From: Halomonas jincaotanensis
GTDB taxonomy: Bacteria; Pseudomonadota; Gammaproteobacteria; Pseudomonadales; Halomonadaceae
Assembly (NCBI RefSeq): GCF_018448785.1
Contig: NZ_JAHCLU010000013.1
Coordinates: forward strand, 105,325 to 169,324
DNA: 64,000 nt
Direction: 5' to 3'
The notes under the pieces were generated by a model, which saw nothing but the letters and a program-made list of their open reading frames with translations, searched no databases and was not told the DNA's origin. Positions 34,191 to 45,387 of this stretch are shown here, in pieces; position 1 is the first letter of the stretch; the number at the start of each line of letters is the position of its first letter. The position numbers and the translations under genes are program-made.

Positions 34191-35465
34191 ATGACCCTCA
34201 TCATGAGCCTGGTCGGGATGGTAACGCTCGTTGCGATCGCCCTTCTCTTCTCCTATGACCGCAAATCGATCCGCTTGCGAACCGTGCTCGGCGCCTTCGC
34301 CATCCAGGCCAGCATCGGTGCCTTCGTGCTTTACGTGCCAGTAGGACAGGCGGTCCTGCAGGGCATTTCCGATGCCGTCAGCCAGGTCGTCGCCTATGCC
34401 AATGACGGCATCGACTTCCTGTTCGGCGGGCTGGCCGATGCCGAGGAGGTCGGCTTCGTGTTCGCCATCAAGGTACTGCCGGTCATCATCTTCTTCTCGT
34501 CATTGATCGCGGTGCTCTACTACATCGGTATCATGCAGTGGATCATTCGACTCCTCGGCGGTGCCCTGCAGAAGGCGCTGGGCACCTCACGCACGGAATC
34601 GCTGTCGGCCACCGCCAATATCTTCGTCGGGCAAACCGAGGCACCGCTCGTTGTGAGGCCGTTCATTGCCCGCATGACGCCCTCGCAGCTGTTCGCGGTG
34701 ATGTGTGGCGGCCTGGCCTCGGTGGCCGGTTCGGTGCTCGCCGGCTATGCCGCCTTGGGCATTCCCATGGAATACCTGGTGGCGGCCTCCTTCATGGCCG
34801 CCCCCGGCGGGCTGCTGTTTGCCAAGTTGATCATGCCCGAAACCCGTGACCCAGAAGACAGCGTTTCCGACGCCGAGGCGCGTCTCGAGGAAGAAGAGGA
34901 CCGGCCAGCCAACGTACTGGACGCGGCGGCGGCCGGAGCCACCTCCGGCCTCAGGCTGGCCGCCAACGTGGGGGCCATGCTGCTCGCCTTCATTGGCCTG
35001 ATCGCCTTGATCAACGGTATGCTCGGCGGGATCGGCGGCTGGGTCGGCATGGAAGCGCTGAGCCTCGAGTTGCTACTCGGCTGGCTGTTCTCGCCACTGG
35101 CCTTCCTGCTCGGCGTCCCCTGGGCAGAAGCCACACTCGCCGGCTCCTTCATCGGCCAGAAGCTGGTGGTCAATGAGTTCGTGGCCTATATCAACCTCGC
35201 CCCCTACCTCGACGGCGAGCAGGTCGTCGCGGCCACTGGCCAGGCGATGACGCCCCACACCATGGCCATCCTGTCCTTCGCGCTGTGCGGCTTCGCCAAC
35301 CTGTCGTCGATCGCAATCCTGCTCGGGGGCCTGGGCAGCATCGCGCCCAGCCGGCGTCACGAGATCGCCCGCTACGGAGTCAAGGCGGTACTCGCCGGCA
35401 CCTTGTCCAACCTGATGTCGGCCTCGATTGCCGGTTTTTTCCTGGCCCTGGCCGCCCTGGGCTGA
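34191..35465 (+). CDS. NupC-family (CNT) nucleoside transporter
   Basis: A 424-residue inner-membrane protein with about ten helices in the concentrative nucleoside transporter pattern. Family signatures include [38 protein letters not shown] and [14 protein letters not shown], with [18 protein letters not shown] near the end. It imports nucleosides with H+ or Na+. It heads the deo operon (deoC, deoA, deoB, deoD, cdd) and supplies their substrates. The ATG follows AGGTGCCCC. A four-copy 14-bp tandem repeat fills the gap to deoC. Confidence 0.92.
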   Translation: MTLIMSLVGMVTLVAIALLFSYDRKSIRLRTVLGAFAIQASIGAFVLYVPVGQAVLQGISDAVSQVVAYANDGIDFLFGGLADAEEVGFVFAIKVLPVIIFFSSLIAVLYYIGIMQWIIRLLGGALQKALGTSRTESLSATANIFVGQTEAPLVVRPFIARMTPSQLFAVMCGGLASVAGSVLAGYAALGIPMEYLVAASFMAAPGGLLFAKLIMPETRDPEDSVSDAEARLEEEEDRPANVLDAAAAGATSGLRLAANVGAMLLAFIGLIALINGMLGGIGGWVGMEALSLELLLGWLFSPLAFLLGVPWAEATLAGSFIGQKLVVNEFVAYINLAPYLDGEQVVAATGQAMTPHTMAILSFALCGFANLSSIAILLGGLGSIAPSRRHEIARYGVKAVLAGTLSNLMSASIAGFFLALAALG

Positions 35466-35475
35466 AGGCCTCTAC

Positions 35476-35531
35476 CTTAATAACAAGAGCTTAATGACAC
35501 GAGCTTAACGACGAGACCTTAATGACTAGGA
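35476..35531. repeat. 14-bp x 4 imperfect tandem repeat
   Basis: Four adjoining 14-bp units beginning CTTAA (35476-35489, 35490-35503, 35504-35517, 35518-35531) with variable last positions, all in the same phase. They lie in the 127-bp nupC-deoC gap. No obvious hairpin forms. Confidence 0.9.
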
Positions 35532-35592
35532 CACGCTGTGGCCCCGCCGCAGCGTCTCGTCCATCAACGACACCTAAGCGATGGAATACGCC

Positions 35593-36404
35593 ATGACCGA
35601 CGCGGCACTCAACGAGCTGCAACGCGTAGCTCGCCAAGCGTTAACACTGATGGACCTGACCAGCCTCAACGACGATGACAACGACCGCCGCATCCGGCAG
35701 CTCTGTGAACAGGCCGACACTCCCGCAGGCCATCCCGCGGCGGTCTGCGTCTATCCCGCCTTCGTTGCCACCGCCCGCCATGCACTCACCGAACATGGCC
35801 TGGCGGGTAAGGTGCGCGTCGCCACCGTGACCAACTTCCCGCACGGCAAAGCGGATGTTACCTCGGCGGCCAGCGAGACCCGCGAAGCCATCGCCGCCGG
35901 TGCCGATGAAGTCGACGTGGTATTTCCATACCGGGCCTTCATGAATGGTGACGAAGCCTTGGGCCGCAAGCTGGTAGCCGTCTGCAAGGCTGCCTGTGGC
36001 AAGGCCCCGCTCAAGGTGATACTCGAAACCGGCGAATGGGATGACCCCGAGCAGCTTCGTCGCGCCGCCGACCAAGCCATCGCCGCCGGCGCCGATTTCC
36101 TCAAGACCTCGACTGGCAAGGTGGCGGTGAACGCTACCCTGGAGGCCGCCGAGATCCTGCTGACCGCGATCAAGGAAAGTGGGCAGCACACCGCTAGCCG
36201 AGAGGTAGGCTTCAAGGCTGCCGGCGGCGTGAAGAGCGCCGAAGACGCACGGGCCTATCTGCAGCTTGCCACGCGCCTCATGGGCGAGGCGTGGGTGACG
36301 CCGGAACACTTTCGCTTCGGCGCCTCCAGCCTGCTCGGGAGCCTGCTCGACACGCTCGACGCTGGCCTCCATGATTCGACGTCGGGCCCTCCTGGAGGCT
36401 ACTG

Positions 36405-36405
<1 letters not shown>
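35593..36405 (+). CDS. deoC: deoxyribose-phosphate aldolase
   Basis: A 270-residue class I aldolase that splits 2-deoxyribose-5-phosphate into acetaldehyde and glyceraldehyde-3-phosphate. The N-terminal LMDLTSLNDDDNDRRIRQLCEQA, the TNFPHG and DEVDVVFPYRAF segments, and the Schiff-base lysine in DFLKTSTGKVAVNAT (about residue 171) are intact, with VGFKAAGGVKSAEDA after it. ATG 35593 is taken as start, matching E. coli DeoC, although an ATG twelve bases upstream is also usable. Its TGA overlaps the deoA ATG (TGATG). Confidence 0.94.
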
Positions 36406-37741
<1,336 letters not shown>

Positions 37742-37745
<4 letters not shown>

Positions 37746-39016
37746 CACGCTCCATCGTTCTGGTACTCGACTCCTTCGGCATCGGCAGCGCCCCGGATGC
37801 CGCCGCCTTCGGCGATGCAGGCGCCGACACTCTCGGCCATATCGCCCGTGCCTGCGCGGCGGGGCAGGCCGACTCCAGCGAGCGCTCGGGCCCGTTGCGC
37901 CTGCCCAACCTGGCACAGCTGGGCCTCTTCCATGCCCACCACGCCAGTACCGGCGAATGGGCGGAAGGCGTGGCGGTGCCCGAGCGTATCGATGGCGCCT
38001 ACGGCCACGCGCGCGAACTCTCGTCCGGCAAGGACACGCCCTCGGGGCACTGGGAAATCGCCGGCGTGCCGGTGCGCTTCGAGTGGGGCTATTTCGCGGA
38101 CCAGCACGACAGCTTTCCAAGCGAATTGCTCGACGCGCTGATTCGCGATGCCGAACTTCCCGGCGTACTCGGCAACTGCCACGCCTCGGGCACCGAGATC
38201 ATCGCTCGGCTGGGCGAGGCGCACATCGCCAGCGGCAAGCCCATCGTCTATACCTCGGCGGACTCGGTGTTCCAGATCGCCGCCCACGAGGAGCACTTCG
38301 GCCTCGAGCGGCTCTGTCGGCTGTGCGAGACCGCTCGCGAGCATCTCGCGCCCTACAACATCGGCCGGGTCATCGCGCGGCCGTTCACGGGCGACACTGC
38401 GGACACCTTTGCCCGCACCGCCAACCGACGCGACTACAGCGTCGAGCCGCCCTCGCCCACCGTGCTGCAGCGACTCGTCGAGGCCGGTGGCGAGGTCATC
38501 GCGGTCGGCAAGATCGCCGACATCTATGCCCATTGCGGTATCAGTCGCGCCGTCAAGGCCAGCGGCCACGACGCCCTGATGGATGCCACCCTGGCGGCAA
38601 TGGACACGGCCGGCGAGCACTCGCTGGTAATGACCAACTTCGTCGACTTCGACATGGTCTATGGTCACCGTCGCGACGTGCCGGGCTATGCCGCGGCGCT
38701 TGAGCGGTTCGACGCCCGCCTGCCCGAGCTGCTTGCGCGCGTCGATGACGAGGCGCTGGTGATTCTCACCGCCGATCACGGCTGCGACCCGACCTGGCCC
38801 GGCACCGACCATACCCGCGAGCACATTCCGATACTGGCCTTGGGGGCGGGACTGGCCGCCGGTTCGCTCGGCGCCCGCGAGACCTTCGCCGATATCGGTC
38901 AGAGCCTCGCCACCCATTTCGGCTTGCCACCAATGGCCGATGGCAGCAGCTTTCTGCCGTCCTCCGCCACGTCTTCCACCCCCGTTTCCCCGCTGTCCTC
39001 GACAGGAGCCCACTGA
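37742..39016 (+). CDS. deoB: phosphopentomutase
   Basis: A 424-residue alkaline-phosphatase-fold mutase converting deoxyribose-1-phosphate (or ribose-1-P) to the 5-phosphate with manganese. Motifs: [29 protein letters not shown] with the first Asp, [16 protein letters not shown] with the phosphorylated threonine, and [24 protein letters not shown]. It ends with an unusual 20-residue Ser/Pro-rich tail (after SSFLPSSAT) that is absent in most relatives. It overlaps deoA by four bases and deoD by one. It links DeoA and DeoC chemically. Confidence 0.94.
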
Positions 39017-39750
39017 TGGCCACGCCCCATATCAACGCTCAGCCCGGCGACTTCGCCGATACCGTCCTGATGCCGGGCGATCCGCTGCGGGCGAAGTACA
39101 TTGCCGAGACCTTTCTCGACGAGGTGCGGGAAGTGAATAGCGTACGCAACATGTTCGGCTATACCGGCCGCTACAAGGATCGGGCGATATCGGTCATGGG
39201 GCATGGCATGGGCATTCCCTCGGTGTCGATCTATGCCAAGGAGCTGATCAGCGAGTACGGCGTCACATCGCTGATTCGGGTCGGCTCCTGCGGCGCGGTA
39301 CGCGATGACGTGGCGGTACGCGATGTGGTGATCGGCATGGGCGCCTGCACCGATTCGGTCGTCAACCGCACCCGCTTCGGCGGTATGGACTTCGCCGCCA
39401 TCGCCGACTTCGAGCTGACGCGCCATGCCGTCGATGCGGCAGCAGTGCTCGGCGTGCCGGTCAAGGTGGGTAACCTCTTCTCGGCCGACCTGTTCTACGA
39501 TCCACGCCCGCACACCGCCGAGCTGCTCAAACGCTACGCGATCGTCGGCGTGGAGATGGAGGCCGCCGGGCTCTATGGCGTGGCGGCCGAGCTGGGCGCT
39601 CGGGCGGCGACCCTCTGCACCGTCTCCGATCACATCCTCAAGGGCGATTCGCTATCCAGCGACGAGCGCCAGAGCACCTTCAACGAGATGATGGAGGTCG
39701 CCCTTGAGGGCGTGCTGCGCGACGATCGGGCCAGGGAGACGGCGTCATGA
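39016..39750 (+). CDS. deoD: purine nucleoside phosphorylase DeoD-type
   Basis: A 244-residue hexameric-type phosphorylase splitting purine nucleosides to base and (deoxy)ribose-1-phosphate. Motifs: [25 protein letters not shown] at the N-terminus with the phosphate-binding loop, [20 protein letters not shown] and the [12 protein letters not shown] base/ribose site. The catalytic aspartate region [11 protein letters not shown] is present. Start and stop overlap neighbouring genes (TGATG, ATGA). Length is the same as E. coli DeoD (239). Confidence 0.95.
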   Translation: MATPHINAQPGDFADTVLMPGDPLRAKYIAETFLDEVREVNSVRNMFGYTGRYKDRAISVMGHGMGIPSVSIYAKELISEYGVTSLIRVGSCGAVRDDVAVRDVVIGMGACTDSVVNRTRFGGMDFAAIADFELTRHAVDAAAVLGVPVKVGNLFSADLFYDPRPHTAELLKRYAIVGVEMEAAGLYGVAAELGARAATLCTVSDHILKGDSLSSDERQSTFNEMMEVALEGVLRDDRARETAS

Positions 39751-40178
39751 GCGAAACAACCGATATCGATGCCACCATCGTGGCTGAGCTGATCGCGGTG
39801 CGCGATCGCGCCTACGCCCCCTACTCGCGCCATCCGGTCGGGGCCTTGGTGGAAAGCGAGAGCGGCAGACGCTATCCCGGGGCCAATGTGGAAGTCGCCC
39901 ACTACAAGGGGCTGTGCGCCGAGGCCTCGGCGATTGCCGCCATGGCCAGTGCCGGCGAGCGCCAGCTGCGCCACGTCTATGTCATCGGCCCTGGCGCGCA
40001 TCTCTGCACGCCCTGTGGGGATTGTCGCCAGCGCATTCGCGAGTTCGCCACGCCCGACACCCTCATCCACGTGGTCGATGCCCAGGGTCGACTGCTCAAG
40101 CGCTACCGTATCGAGCAGCTGCTGCCCGATGCGTTCGGGCCGGAGAATTTGCCGAGGCAGGAGAACCCGTTGCGATAG
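39747..40178 (+). CDS. cdd: cytidine deaminase
   Basis: A 143-residue homotetrameric-type zinc deaminase, the short form as in Bacillus rather than the 294-residue E. coli form. The active site has CAEASAI with the catalytic glutamate and [14 protein letters not shown] with the two further zinc cysteines. It converts (deoxy)cytidine to (deoxy)uridine, feeding the pyrimidine branch of the operon. It overlaps deoD by four bases. It is the last gene of the unit, followed by a convergent gene 16 bp away. Confidence 0.93.
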   Translation: MSETTDIDATIVAELIAVRDRAYAPYSRHPVGALVESESGRRYPGANVEVAHYKGLCAEASAIAAMASAGERQLRHVYVIGPGAHLCTPCGDCRQRIREFATPDTLIHVVDAQGRLLKRYRIEQLLPDAFGPENLPRQENPLR

Positions 40179-40193
40179 CAGTCGGCCGGCTGG

Positions 40194-40574
40194 TCACGCG
40201 ACCGTTTCAGCACCGAAACGCTGGCGCAGCCAGGCAATGATGTCGCGCGATTCGTACATCCATTGGGCCGGGCCATCCGGATTGGCAATGCGCAGGCAGG
40301 GAACCTGCACTTTACCGCCGCCTTCCTTGAGCTCTCGGCGATGCTCAGGGTCGAGCTGGGCATCGCGCACCTCGATCTTGAGATTGAGACGGGTGATTTC
40401 GCGTCGCACCTTGATACTGAAAGGGCAAGAGCGAAACTGGTAGAGCGCCAGGTGCTGACAGGCCTGATCCACCCGCGCTTGTTCTTCAGGACTACGCTCG
40501 ACTTCTGCTGACGTACCTAACTTGTCGGCCACCCACTCCAGCGGGGCGAGCATTTTCTTGAGCAGTGATGGCAT
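40194..40574 (-). CDS. glutaredoxin / glutathione-S-transferase N-terminal domain protein
   Basis: A 126-residue thioredoxin-fold protein. An N-terminal helical extension (about 1-42) precedes YQFRSCPFSIKVRREITRLNLKIEVRDAQ with a CPFS active site (Cys50), the glutaredoxin-like monothiol pattern, and then VQVPCLRI with the cis-proline. A helical C-terminal GST domain is missing, so this is likely a redox or glutathione-binding domain protein. ATG 40574 has AGGA upstream. It lies 70 bp upstream-facing of the MscS gene end and is the terminal partner of a convergent pair with cdd. Confidence 0.82.
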   Translation of the reverse strand: MPSLLKKMLAPLEWVADKLGTSAEVERSPEEQARVDQACQHLALYQFRSCPFSIKVRREITRLNLKIEVRDAQLDPEHRRELKEGGGKVQVPCLRIANPDGPAQWMYESRDIIAWLRQRFGAETVA

Positions 40575-40644
40575 GATGATCCTCGCCGTTTTCCGAACTG
40601 CTGTGACAACGTCGCCGGCCATTTAGCTCATCAATCCACGCTTA

Positions 40645-42996
40645 TCAACCCGAATCTGGTGCCCCCCGGACGATGGTGTCGCTGTCTGGGTCCGCCGCGC
40701 CAGCCTCGCCGGGTTCACGTCCGGTTGCGTCGCGGCCATCTCCCTCGCTGCTGCTGCCATCCAGACGGCCGCCGCCCATTCCCTCCATGCTGACACTGAG
40801 CCGCGGGATGCCCAGGTCCAGCGACTGATCTTCCATGCGCTGCTTGAGAAGCAGGTTATAGGCGCGAGCCACGTCCCATTGCATTTCCGGCGCCGTACGA
40901 AAGCGCATGCGCAGGATCGGACAACCCTCTTCGAAGCTGTCGATTCCCTGCATCTCCAGGGGTGACCAGATATGATGGCGCATCACCGGATCCTGACGCA
41001 GGTCCAGGGCGATATCGTGCATGAGGGTGATCGCGTCATCGATCTTCATGGTGTAGGGAATGCGGATCCTCATCAGCGCGATGCCGAACTGACGCGACAT
41101 GTTATGGATGGACTCGATACGGCTGAAGGTGATGATGTGCACGATGGCATCCAGGTCGCGCAGGCGAACGGTACGCAGCGTCAGCCCCTCGACGGTACCA
41201 ATATGGCCATTGATCCTGACGAAGTCGTCCACCGCCAGGGAGTCCTCGATGAGGATAAAGATGCCAGTGATGAGGTCCTGGACCAGGGTCTGCGCACCGA
41301 AACCGATCGCCAGGCCTATGATGCCGGCACCGGCCAGCAGCGGCGTAACGTTGACCCCCAGGTTGGCCAGGCCGACGATGGCGGCAATGATCAGGATGGT
41401 CACGAAGATCACGTTACGCACCATCGGCATGATCGTCTGGGCGCGCGCCAGGTTCATGCGTCGCCCCCGACCGCGTGCCGGCTTGGTCAAGGTTCGGTGG
41501 ATGGCCGTATCGGCGAAAATCCAGGCCAGCCAGGCCAGCAACACCGTAAAGCCAATCGCCATCAACGCCTGTCCGATTCGCGCGCTGGCGACGCCTTGCT
41601 GACCGATCCCCAGGAGTGAGCCACCCCACACCTGAAGCGACAACTCCAGGAACACGACCCAAGTGATCACATGGGACAGCGCGTAGCCGAAGCGCTCGAG
41701 CCGCTTGCGATAGTCGCTGAGCCGACGCCGCTTGACGCTACGCTCGGACTGGCGACGTATCAATCCCGTGACGACCAGAGCGAGGACCAGTAATGACGCG
41801 GAAATGATCGAACGCGCCAGGGCCGTGCCGACATCGCCCGCCGAGATGAAGATCGCCACCAACGACCCGCCCACCAACAGCAGGGCAGGCACGTGCCAGA
41901 GCCCCCCGAGGACACGGATCATGTCCTGTGAACTGCCCCTGCTTCGGCGATACCGATAGGGCCGGTTACGAATCAGATGTTTGATCGGGCGCTTGAAACG
42001 CACGATGAAGCGACCGCTGAGCAGGGCCGCCAGCATATTGGCCAGCACCGACATCAGGCCGGCCAGCTCGTTGCCTATCGTCTCCATGAGCCGAGTCGAT
42101 TGGAACGCATCCCCGAGAGCGACAAGTGCGCCGATGACAAACAGCGGGCGCAGCGCCTGTTGTTGCAGGATCTTTACGGCGATGTAACGGTGTCCCCGCG
42201 TGAAGACCGAGACGAAGGTTTCGACCACCACCGACAGCGTTCGACCGCAGAGCGCGACATACGCCACGACCATGGCCATCAGGCGACCGGGACTGTCCGG
42301 TATCAACTGAGAGATGCCCAGCACCAGGCCGAACGCCAGGGCCCACGGTAGCAGCCGACGCAGGAAATGCATGGCCAGCAGCCAGGCCCGCGGCTCACGC
42401 GGCAGGTCCAGCGGCCAGCCATAGCGGCGTGCCAACAGACGCCCCAGGGCTACCAGCATCACCACCAGACCGCCCCAGATTCCCAGCAGCACGGCGCCTT
42501 CGATGACGAAACGCAACAACTCGGCATTACCGGTACGGGTCATCAGTGCAGTGAGATCCGACCAGCCCTGATTCAGCTGGCGACGCCAGTCGTCGACCGG
42601 CGACTGGCCGGCCTCCGCCTGATCGCCAAGCTCGGTAAAGGTTTCGGCCAGAGCACCCAGAAGCCCTTGGCGAGGTAGCGCGCCACCCTGCTTTGCGGCC
42701 TCCCCCTGCACCTGCTGGAGCTCGCGCAGGCTTTCCAGCAGGGCATCGCGTTGCTCGGCATTCTCCAGTGTCGCGATCACCTCCTCGAGAGAATTCTGGA
42801 AAGCCTGGGGATCGTGCTGCTGGGTTTCGTTGCCGCCCTCCGACAGGCCTGGCAGTCCCATTGGCGACACCTGGGCCTGGGTCGGAACACTCAGGCAAAG
42901 CATCAGCAATCCCCACCACAGACAAGGCAGCAGCGCCCGTACCCATGAGTCTCGCGGTGGGCGCTTCCGATCCGGCTGGCATGCAGTGGACAACAT
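40645..42996 (-). CDS. large MscS-family mechanosensitive channel
   Basis: A 783-residue protein with a signal-like hydrophobic start (about 20-42), an alpha-helical periplasmic part (about 45-165) with EEVIATLENAEQRDALLESL-type coil, eight or more transmembrane helices, and the MscS core: PLLAGAGIIGLAIGFGAQTLVQDLITGIFILIEDSLAVDDFVRI, then the beta and C-terminal cytoplasmic domains (VRLRDLDAIVHIITF). It releases solutes during osmotic downshock, suited to a halophile. It ends with an Asp/Gly/Arg-rich tail. Overall size is like YnaI/MscM-type relatives rather than the 286-residue MscS. Confidence 0.92.
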   Translation of the reverse strand: MLSTACQPDRKRPPRDSWVRALLPCLWWGLLMLCLSVPTQAQVSPMGLPGLSEGGNETQQHDPQAFQNSLEEVIATLENAEQRDALLESLRELQQVQGEAAKQGGALPRQGLLGALAETFTELGDQAEAGQSPVDDWRRQLNQGWSDLTALMTRTGNAELLRFVIEGAVLLGIWGGLVVMLVALGRLLARRYGWPLDLPREPRAWLLAMHFLRRLLPWALAFGLVLGISQLIPDSPGRLMAMVVAYVALCGRTLSVVVETFVSVFTRGHRYIAVKILQQQALRPLFVIGALVALGDAFQSTRLMETIGNELAGLMSVLANMLAALLSGRFIVRFKRPIKHLIRNRPYRYRRSRGSSQDMIRVLGGLWHVPALLLVGGSLVAIFISAGDVGTALARSIISASLLVLALVVTGLIRRQSERSVKRRRLSDYRKRLERFGYALSHVITWVVFLELSLQVWGGSLLGIGQQGVASARIGQALMAIGFTVLLAWLAWIFADTAIHRTLTKPARGRGRRMNLARAQTIMPMVRNVIFVTILIIAAIVGLANLGVNVTPLLAGAGIIGLAIGFGAQTLVQDLITGIFILIEDSLAVDDFVRINGHIGTVEGLTLRTVRLRDLDAIVHIITFSRIESIHNMSRQFGIALMRIRIPYTMKIDDAITLMHDIALDLRQDPVMRHHIWSPLEMQGIDSFEEGCPILRMRFRTAPEMQWDVARAYNLLLKQRMEDQSLDLGIPRLSVSMEGMGGGRLDGSSSEGDGRDATGREPGEAGAADPDSDTIVRGAPDSG

Positions 42997-43060
42997 CTCA
43001 ACTCCGTTTCGTTTAGGCTGATCCGCCGGCGACGAGGGCAGGCATTATGATAGGCTGCGA

Positions 43061-43066
43061 TATAAT
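43061..43066 (+). promoter_or_regulatory. -10-like TATAAT upstream of the amidoligase gene
   Basis: A perfect TATAAT lies 35 bp before the amidoligase ATG. A matching -35 box cannot be found at 16-18 bp upstream, so this is a weak candidate promoter. Confidence 0.3.
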
Positions 43067-43100
43067 ATCTACCACCTCACATCGTGCACAGGATGCCGCC

Positions 43101-44108
43101 ATGACGCCCTTGTCGCCACCCGAACCCTGCAATTCGTCGGGCGAGATCCGACGCGTAGGGGTCGAGATCGAGTTTGCCGGCTTGCCCCCGCGTGATACCA
43201 CGGCGTTGGTGCAGGAGCTGTTCGGCGGCGAGGTGGTAACGGTGAGCGCCCACCGTCTGAAGGTCAAGGACACCCGCTGGGGTGATTTCGTCATCGAGCT
43301 TGATACCCAGTACGCCCATCCCGACGATGCCTTGATCAACGCCGGCCCCAAGGACGACAGCGACCTGGAGCGTCATCGCCATCAGGCACGAGTTGATTTC
43401 CATACGCGTACCCGCGAGCTGATTGGTGATGTCGTCACCGGCCTGGTACCGACCGAAATCGTCTGCCCGCCGGTACGCTGGGATGAGCTCCACGAACTTG
43501 ATGCGCTCTTTGAGGCCCTCCGCGTCCATGGGGCCAAGGGCACCAATGACAGTTTGCTTTATGGCTTTGGGCTACACCTCAATCCCGAGGCGCCGAGCCT
43601 GGAAGTGGCGAGCATTCTGGATCATCTACGCGCCTACCTGCTCAGCGCCCAGTGGCTGCGCGAACAGATCGATATCGATATCACTCGAGAGGTTCTGCCC
43701 CACGCCAACCCTTTTCCCAAGCCCTACGCCCTGAAGATCCTCGAACCCAGCTATGCCCCCAACGTGGACACCCTGATCGGCGATTATCTGGAATATAACC
43801 CGTCGCGTAACCGCGAACTGGATATGTTCCCGCTCTTTGCCTACCTGCGCCCCGACTATCCCCATCCGCTGTTCCACCACAAGCTGGTCAAGCCGCGTCC
43901 GACCTTTCACTATCGGCTCCCCGATGCGCGCCTTTCGGAACCCGGCTGGGGGTCGGCAGTGGAATGGAATCGCTGGGTCGAAGTCGAGCGTCTGGCGGCC
44001 GACAAGGTGGCGCTTACCGAGCGTTCGGCCGCTTATCTGGCTCGCCATACGCGTTCGCCGGTGACCCGCTGGATGGATAAGCTGCGCGACTGGATGGGGG
44101 GTTCGTGA
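43101..44108 (+). CDS. amidoligase family protein
   Basis: A 335-residue protein of the ATP-grasp/GCS-like amidoligase family (COOH-NH2 ligase superfamily). The family-typical opening is IRRVGVEIEFAGLPP with the acidic metal/ATP residues, followed by FVIELDTQYAH and later HLNPEAPSLEVASIL. These enzymes form amide bonds between carboxylates and amines, and several are linked in the literature to peptide or cell-wall-like modification. Substrate unknown. It overlaps the following class I glutamine amidotransferase by four bases (GTGA), a pairing described for these ligases. ATG 43101 has AGGA seven bases ahead. Confidence 0.85.
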   Translation: MTPLSPPEPCNSSGEIRRVGVEIEFAGLPPRDTTALVQELFGGEVVTVSAHRLKVKDTRWGDFVIELDTQYAHPDDALINAGPKDDSDLERHRHQARVDFHTRTRELIGDVVTGLVPTEIVCPPVRWDELHELDALFEALRVHGAKGTNDSLLYGFGLHLNPEAPSLEVASILDHLRAYLLSAQWLREQIDIDITREVLPHANPFPKPYALKILEPSYAPNVDTLIGDYLEYNPSRNRELDMFPLFAYLRPDYPHPLFHHKLVKPRPTFHYRLPDARLSEPGWGSAVEWNRWVEVERLAADKVALTERSAAYLARHTRSPVTRWMDKLRDWMGGS

Positions 44109-44779
44109 GTCAAGACATTCGCCCACTGATCGGCATTACCACCTCCGACGCCAAGAGCCAGATAGCCTGGCTCTTTGACTGGTTCGCCGTATGGCGCCAT
44201 GGAGGGCGTCCGGTACGCCTGTCGCCCTCACGCCCGATACCGGAGCACCTCGATGGCCTGATCATCGGCGGTGGTGATGACCTCCAGGCGCATTTATACG
44301 GTGGGGAAGTCCAGTTGGATGTCCGACTCGATCCCCAACGCGACGAACTGGAGCTGACCCTGCTGAAGCGTTTCATTCCCCAGGGCACGCCGGTGCTGGG
44401 CATCTGTCGGGGCGCGCAGCTGATCAACGTACATCTCGGCGGCACCCTCGACCCGGATATCTACACCACCCACGAGGGGCTCAAGCAGCGGCGTACCGTG
44501 CTGCCACGCAAGACCGTGGACATCGTCGGCGACAGTCAGCTTCATCGCATCCTCGGTGTCACCTGGTGTCGCATCAACAGCCTGCACCATCAGGCGGTTC
44601 AGCAGGCCGGGCGCGGCATCGAGATCGTCGCCCGCGATCGCAACGGCCTGGTGCAGGGCATCGAGTCACGCGACCATACCTTCCTGATCGGTGTGCAATG
44701 GCACCCGGAATGGCTGATCTTTAACCCCCCCCAGCAGCGCTTGATCCGCGCCTTGATCGAAGCCGCCGACCGACCCTGA
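44105..44779 (+). CDS. class I glutamine amidotransferase / gamma-glutamyl hydrolase-like (peptidase C26)
   Basis: A 224-residue protein with the cysteine nucleophile elbow GTPVLGICRGAQL (Cys101) and the His-Glu pair GVQWHPEW (His200, Glu202). It resembles PuuD-type gamma-glutamyl-GABA hydrolases. IGGGDDLQAHLYGG and INSLHHQAV are further C26-like segments. GTG start at 44105 overlaps the amidoligase stop. Next to an amidoligase it may remove or supply a glutamyl/amide group for the same product. Its own hydrolase role in polyamine catabolism cannot be excluded, but no puu genes are near. Confidence 0.87.
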   Translation: MSQDIRPLIGITTSDAKSQIAWLFDWFAVWRHGGRPVRLSPSRPIPEHLDGLIIGGGDDLQAHLYGGEVQLDVRLDPQRDELELTLLKRFIPQGTPVLGICRGAQLINVHLGGTLDPDIYTTHEGLKQRRTVLPRKTVDIVGDSQLHRILGVTWCRINSLHHQAVQQAGRGIEIVARDRNGLVQGIESRDHTFLIGVQWHPEWLIFNPPQQRLIRALIEAADRP

Positions 44780-44800
44780 GCGGTCGTGGGCCCCATCGTG

Positions 44801-44826
44801 AAAACGGCCACCCGTAGGTGGCCGTT
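44801..44826 (-). terminator. terminator downstream of osmC-like gene
   Basis: A perfect 10-bp stem AACGGCCACC/GGTGGCCGTT with a CGTA loop is followed on the reverse strand by a short T-run (A-run 44801-44804). It lies 26 bp past the OsmC stop and may also serve the convergent amidotransferase gene. Confidence 0.7.
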
Positions 44827-44851
44827 GCGATCGTGCCGAGCCTGCCTCGAG

Positions 44852-45283
44852 TCAGTTATCGAGAGTGGCCTTCAGTGTGATATTGGCATTGAGCAGCTTG
44901 GACACCGGGCAGCCTGCCTTGGCCTTTTCGGCGGCCTCTTCGAAGGCAGTCTGGTCGGCCCCGGGCATACGAACGTGGGTCTCGAGATGAATGGCCGGGA
45001 TACTGAAACCATCGTCATCCTGCTCGAGCGTTACTGTGGCCTTGGTATCGATGCTCTCGGCTTCCATGTCGGCTTCACCCAGAATCAGCGATAGTGCCAT
45101 GGAGAAACAGCTGGCATGGGCCGCACCAATCAGCTCCTCGGGGTTGGAGCCTGCCTGACCCTCGAAGCGCTGCTTGAACCCGTACGGCGCTTCCTTCAGC
45201 ACGCCGCTTTCGGTGGATATCGTTCCCTTGCCGTTCTTCAAACCGCCCTGCCAGCGGGCAGAGGCTGTCTTGGTGATGCTCAT
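44852..45283 (-). CDS. OsmC/Ohr-family peroxiredoxin-like protein
   Basis: A 143-residue thiol-dependent hydroperoxide reductase family protein. KTASARWQGGLKNGKGTISTESGVL opens the OsmC fold; NPEELIGAAHASCFSMALSLILGEA carries the first redox cysteine and GCPVSKLLNANITLKATL the second. Such proteins reduce organic hydroperoxides and are often osmotically induced. ATG 45283 has GGGAG seven bases before it. It lies downstream of tpx on the same strand (139-bp gap containing a hairpin and a tandem repeat), a plausible pair of peroxide-defence genes. Confidence 0.9.
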   Translation of the reverse strand: MSITKTASARWQGGLKNGKGTISTESGVLKEAPYGFKQRFEGQAGSNPEELIGAAHASCFSMALSLILGEADMEAESIDTKATVTLEQDDDGFSIPAIHLETHVRMPGADQTAFEEAAEKAKAGCPVSKLLNANITLKATLDN

Positions 45284-45344
45284 GAAACGTCTCCCGAAAA
45301 AATGATGGATGGCAACAAGCCACCCCTTTATGTGGGACCTCAAG

Positions 45345-45363
45345 GCCGGGTTATCAACCCGGC
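45345..45363. terminator. hairpin between tpx and the osmC-like gene
   Basis: Perfect 8-bp stem GCCGGGTT/AACCCGGC with an ATC loop, 59 bp after the tpx stop. No T-run follows on the reverse strand, so this is a terminator-like hairpin of uncertain strength. Confidence 0.4.
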
Positions 45364-45387
45364 GCCGGCAGTCAGTGATGAAACGCT

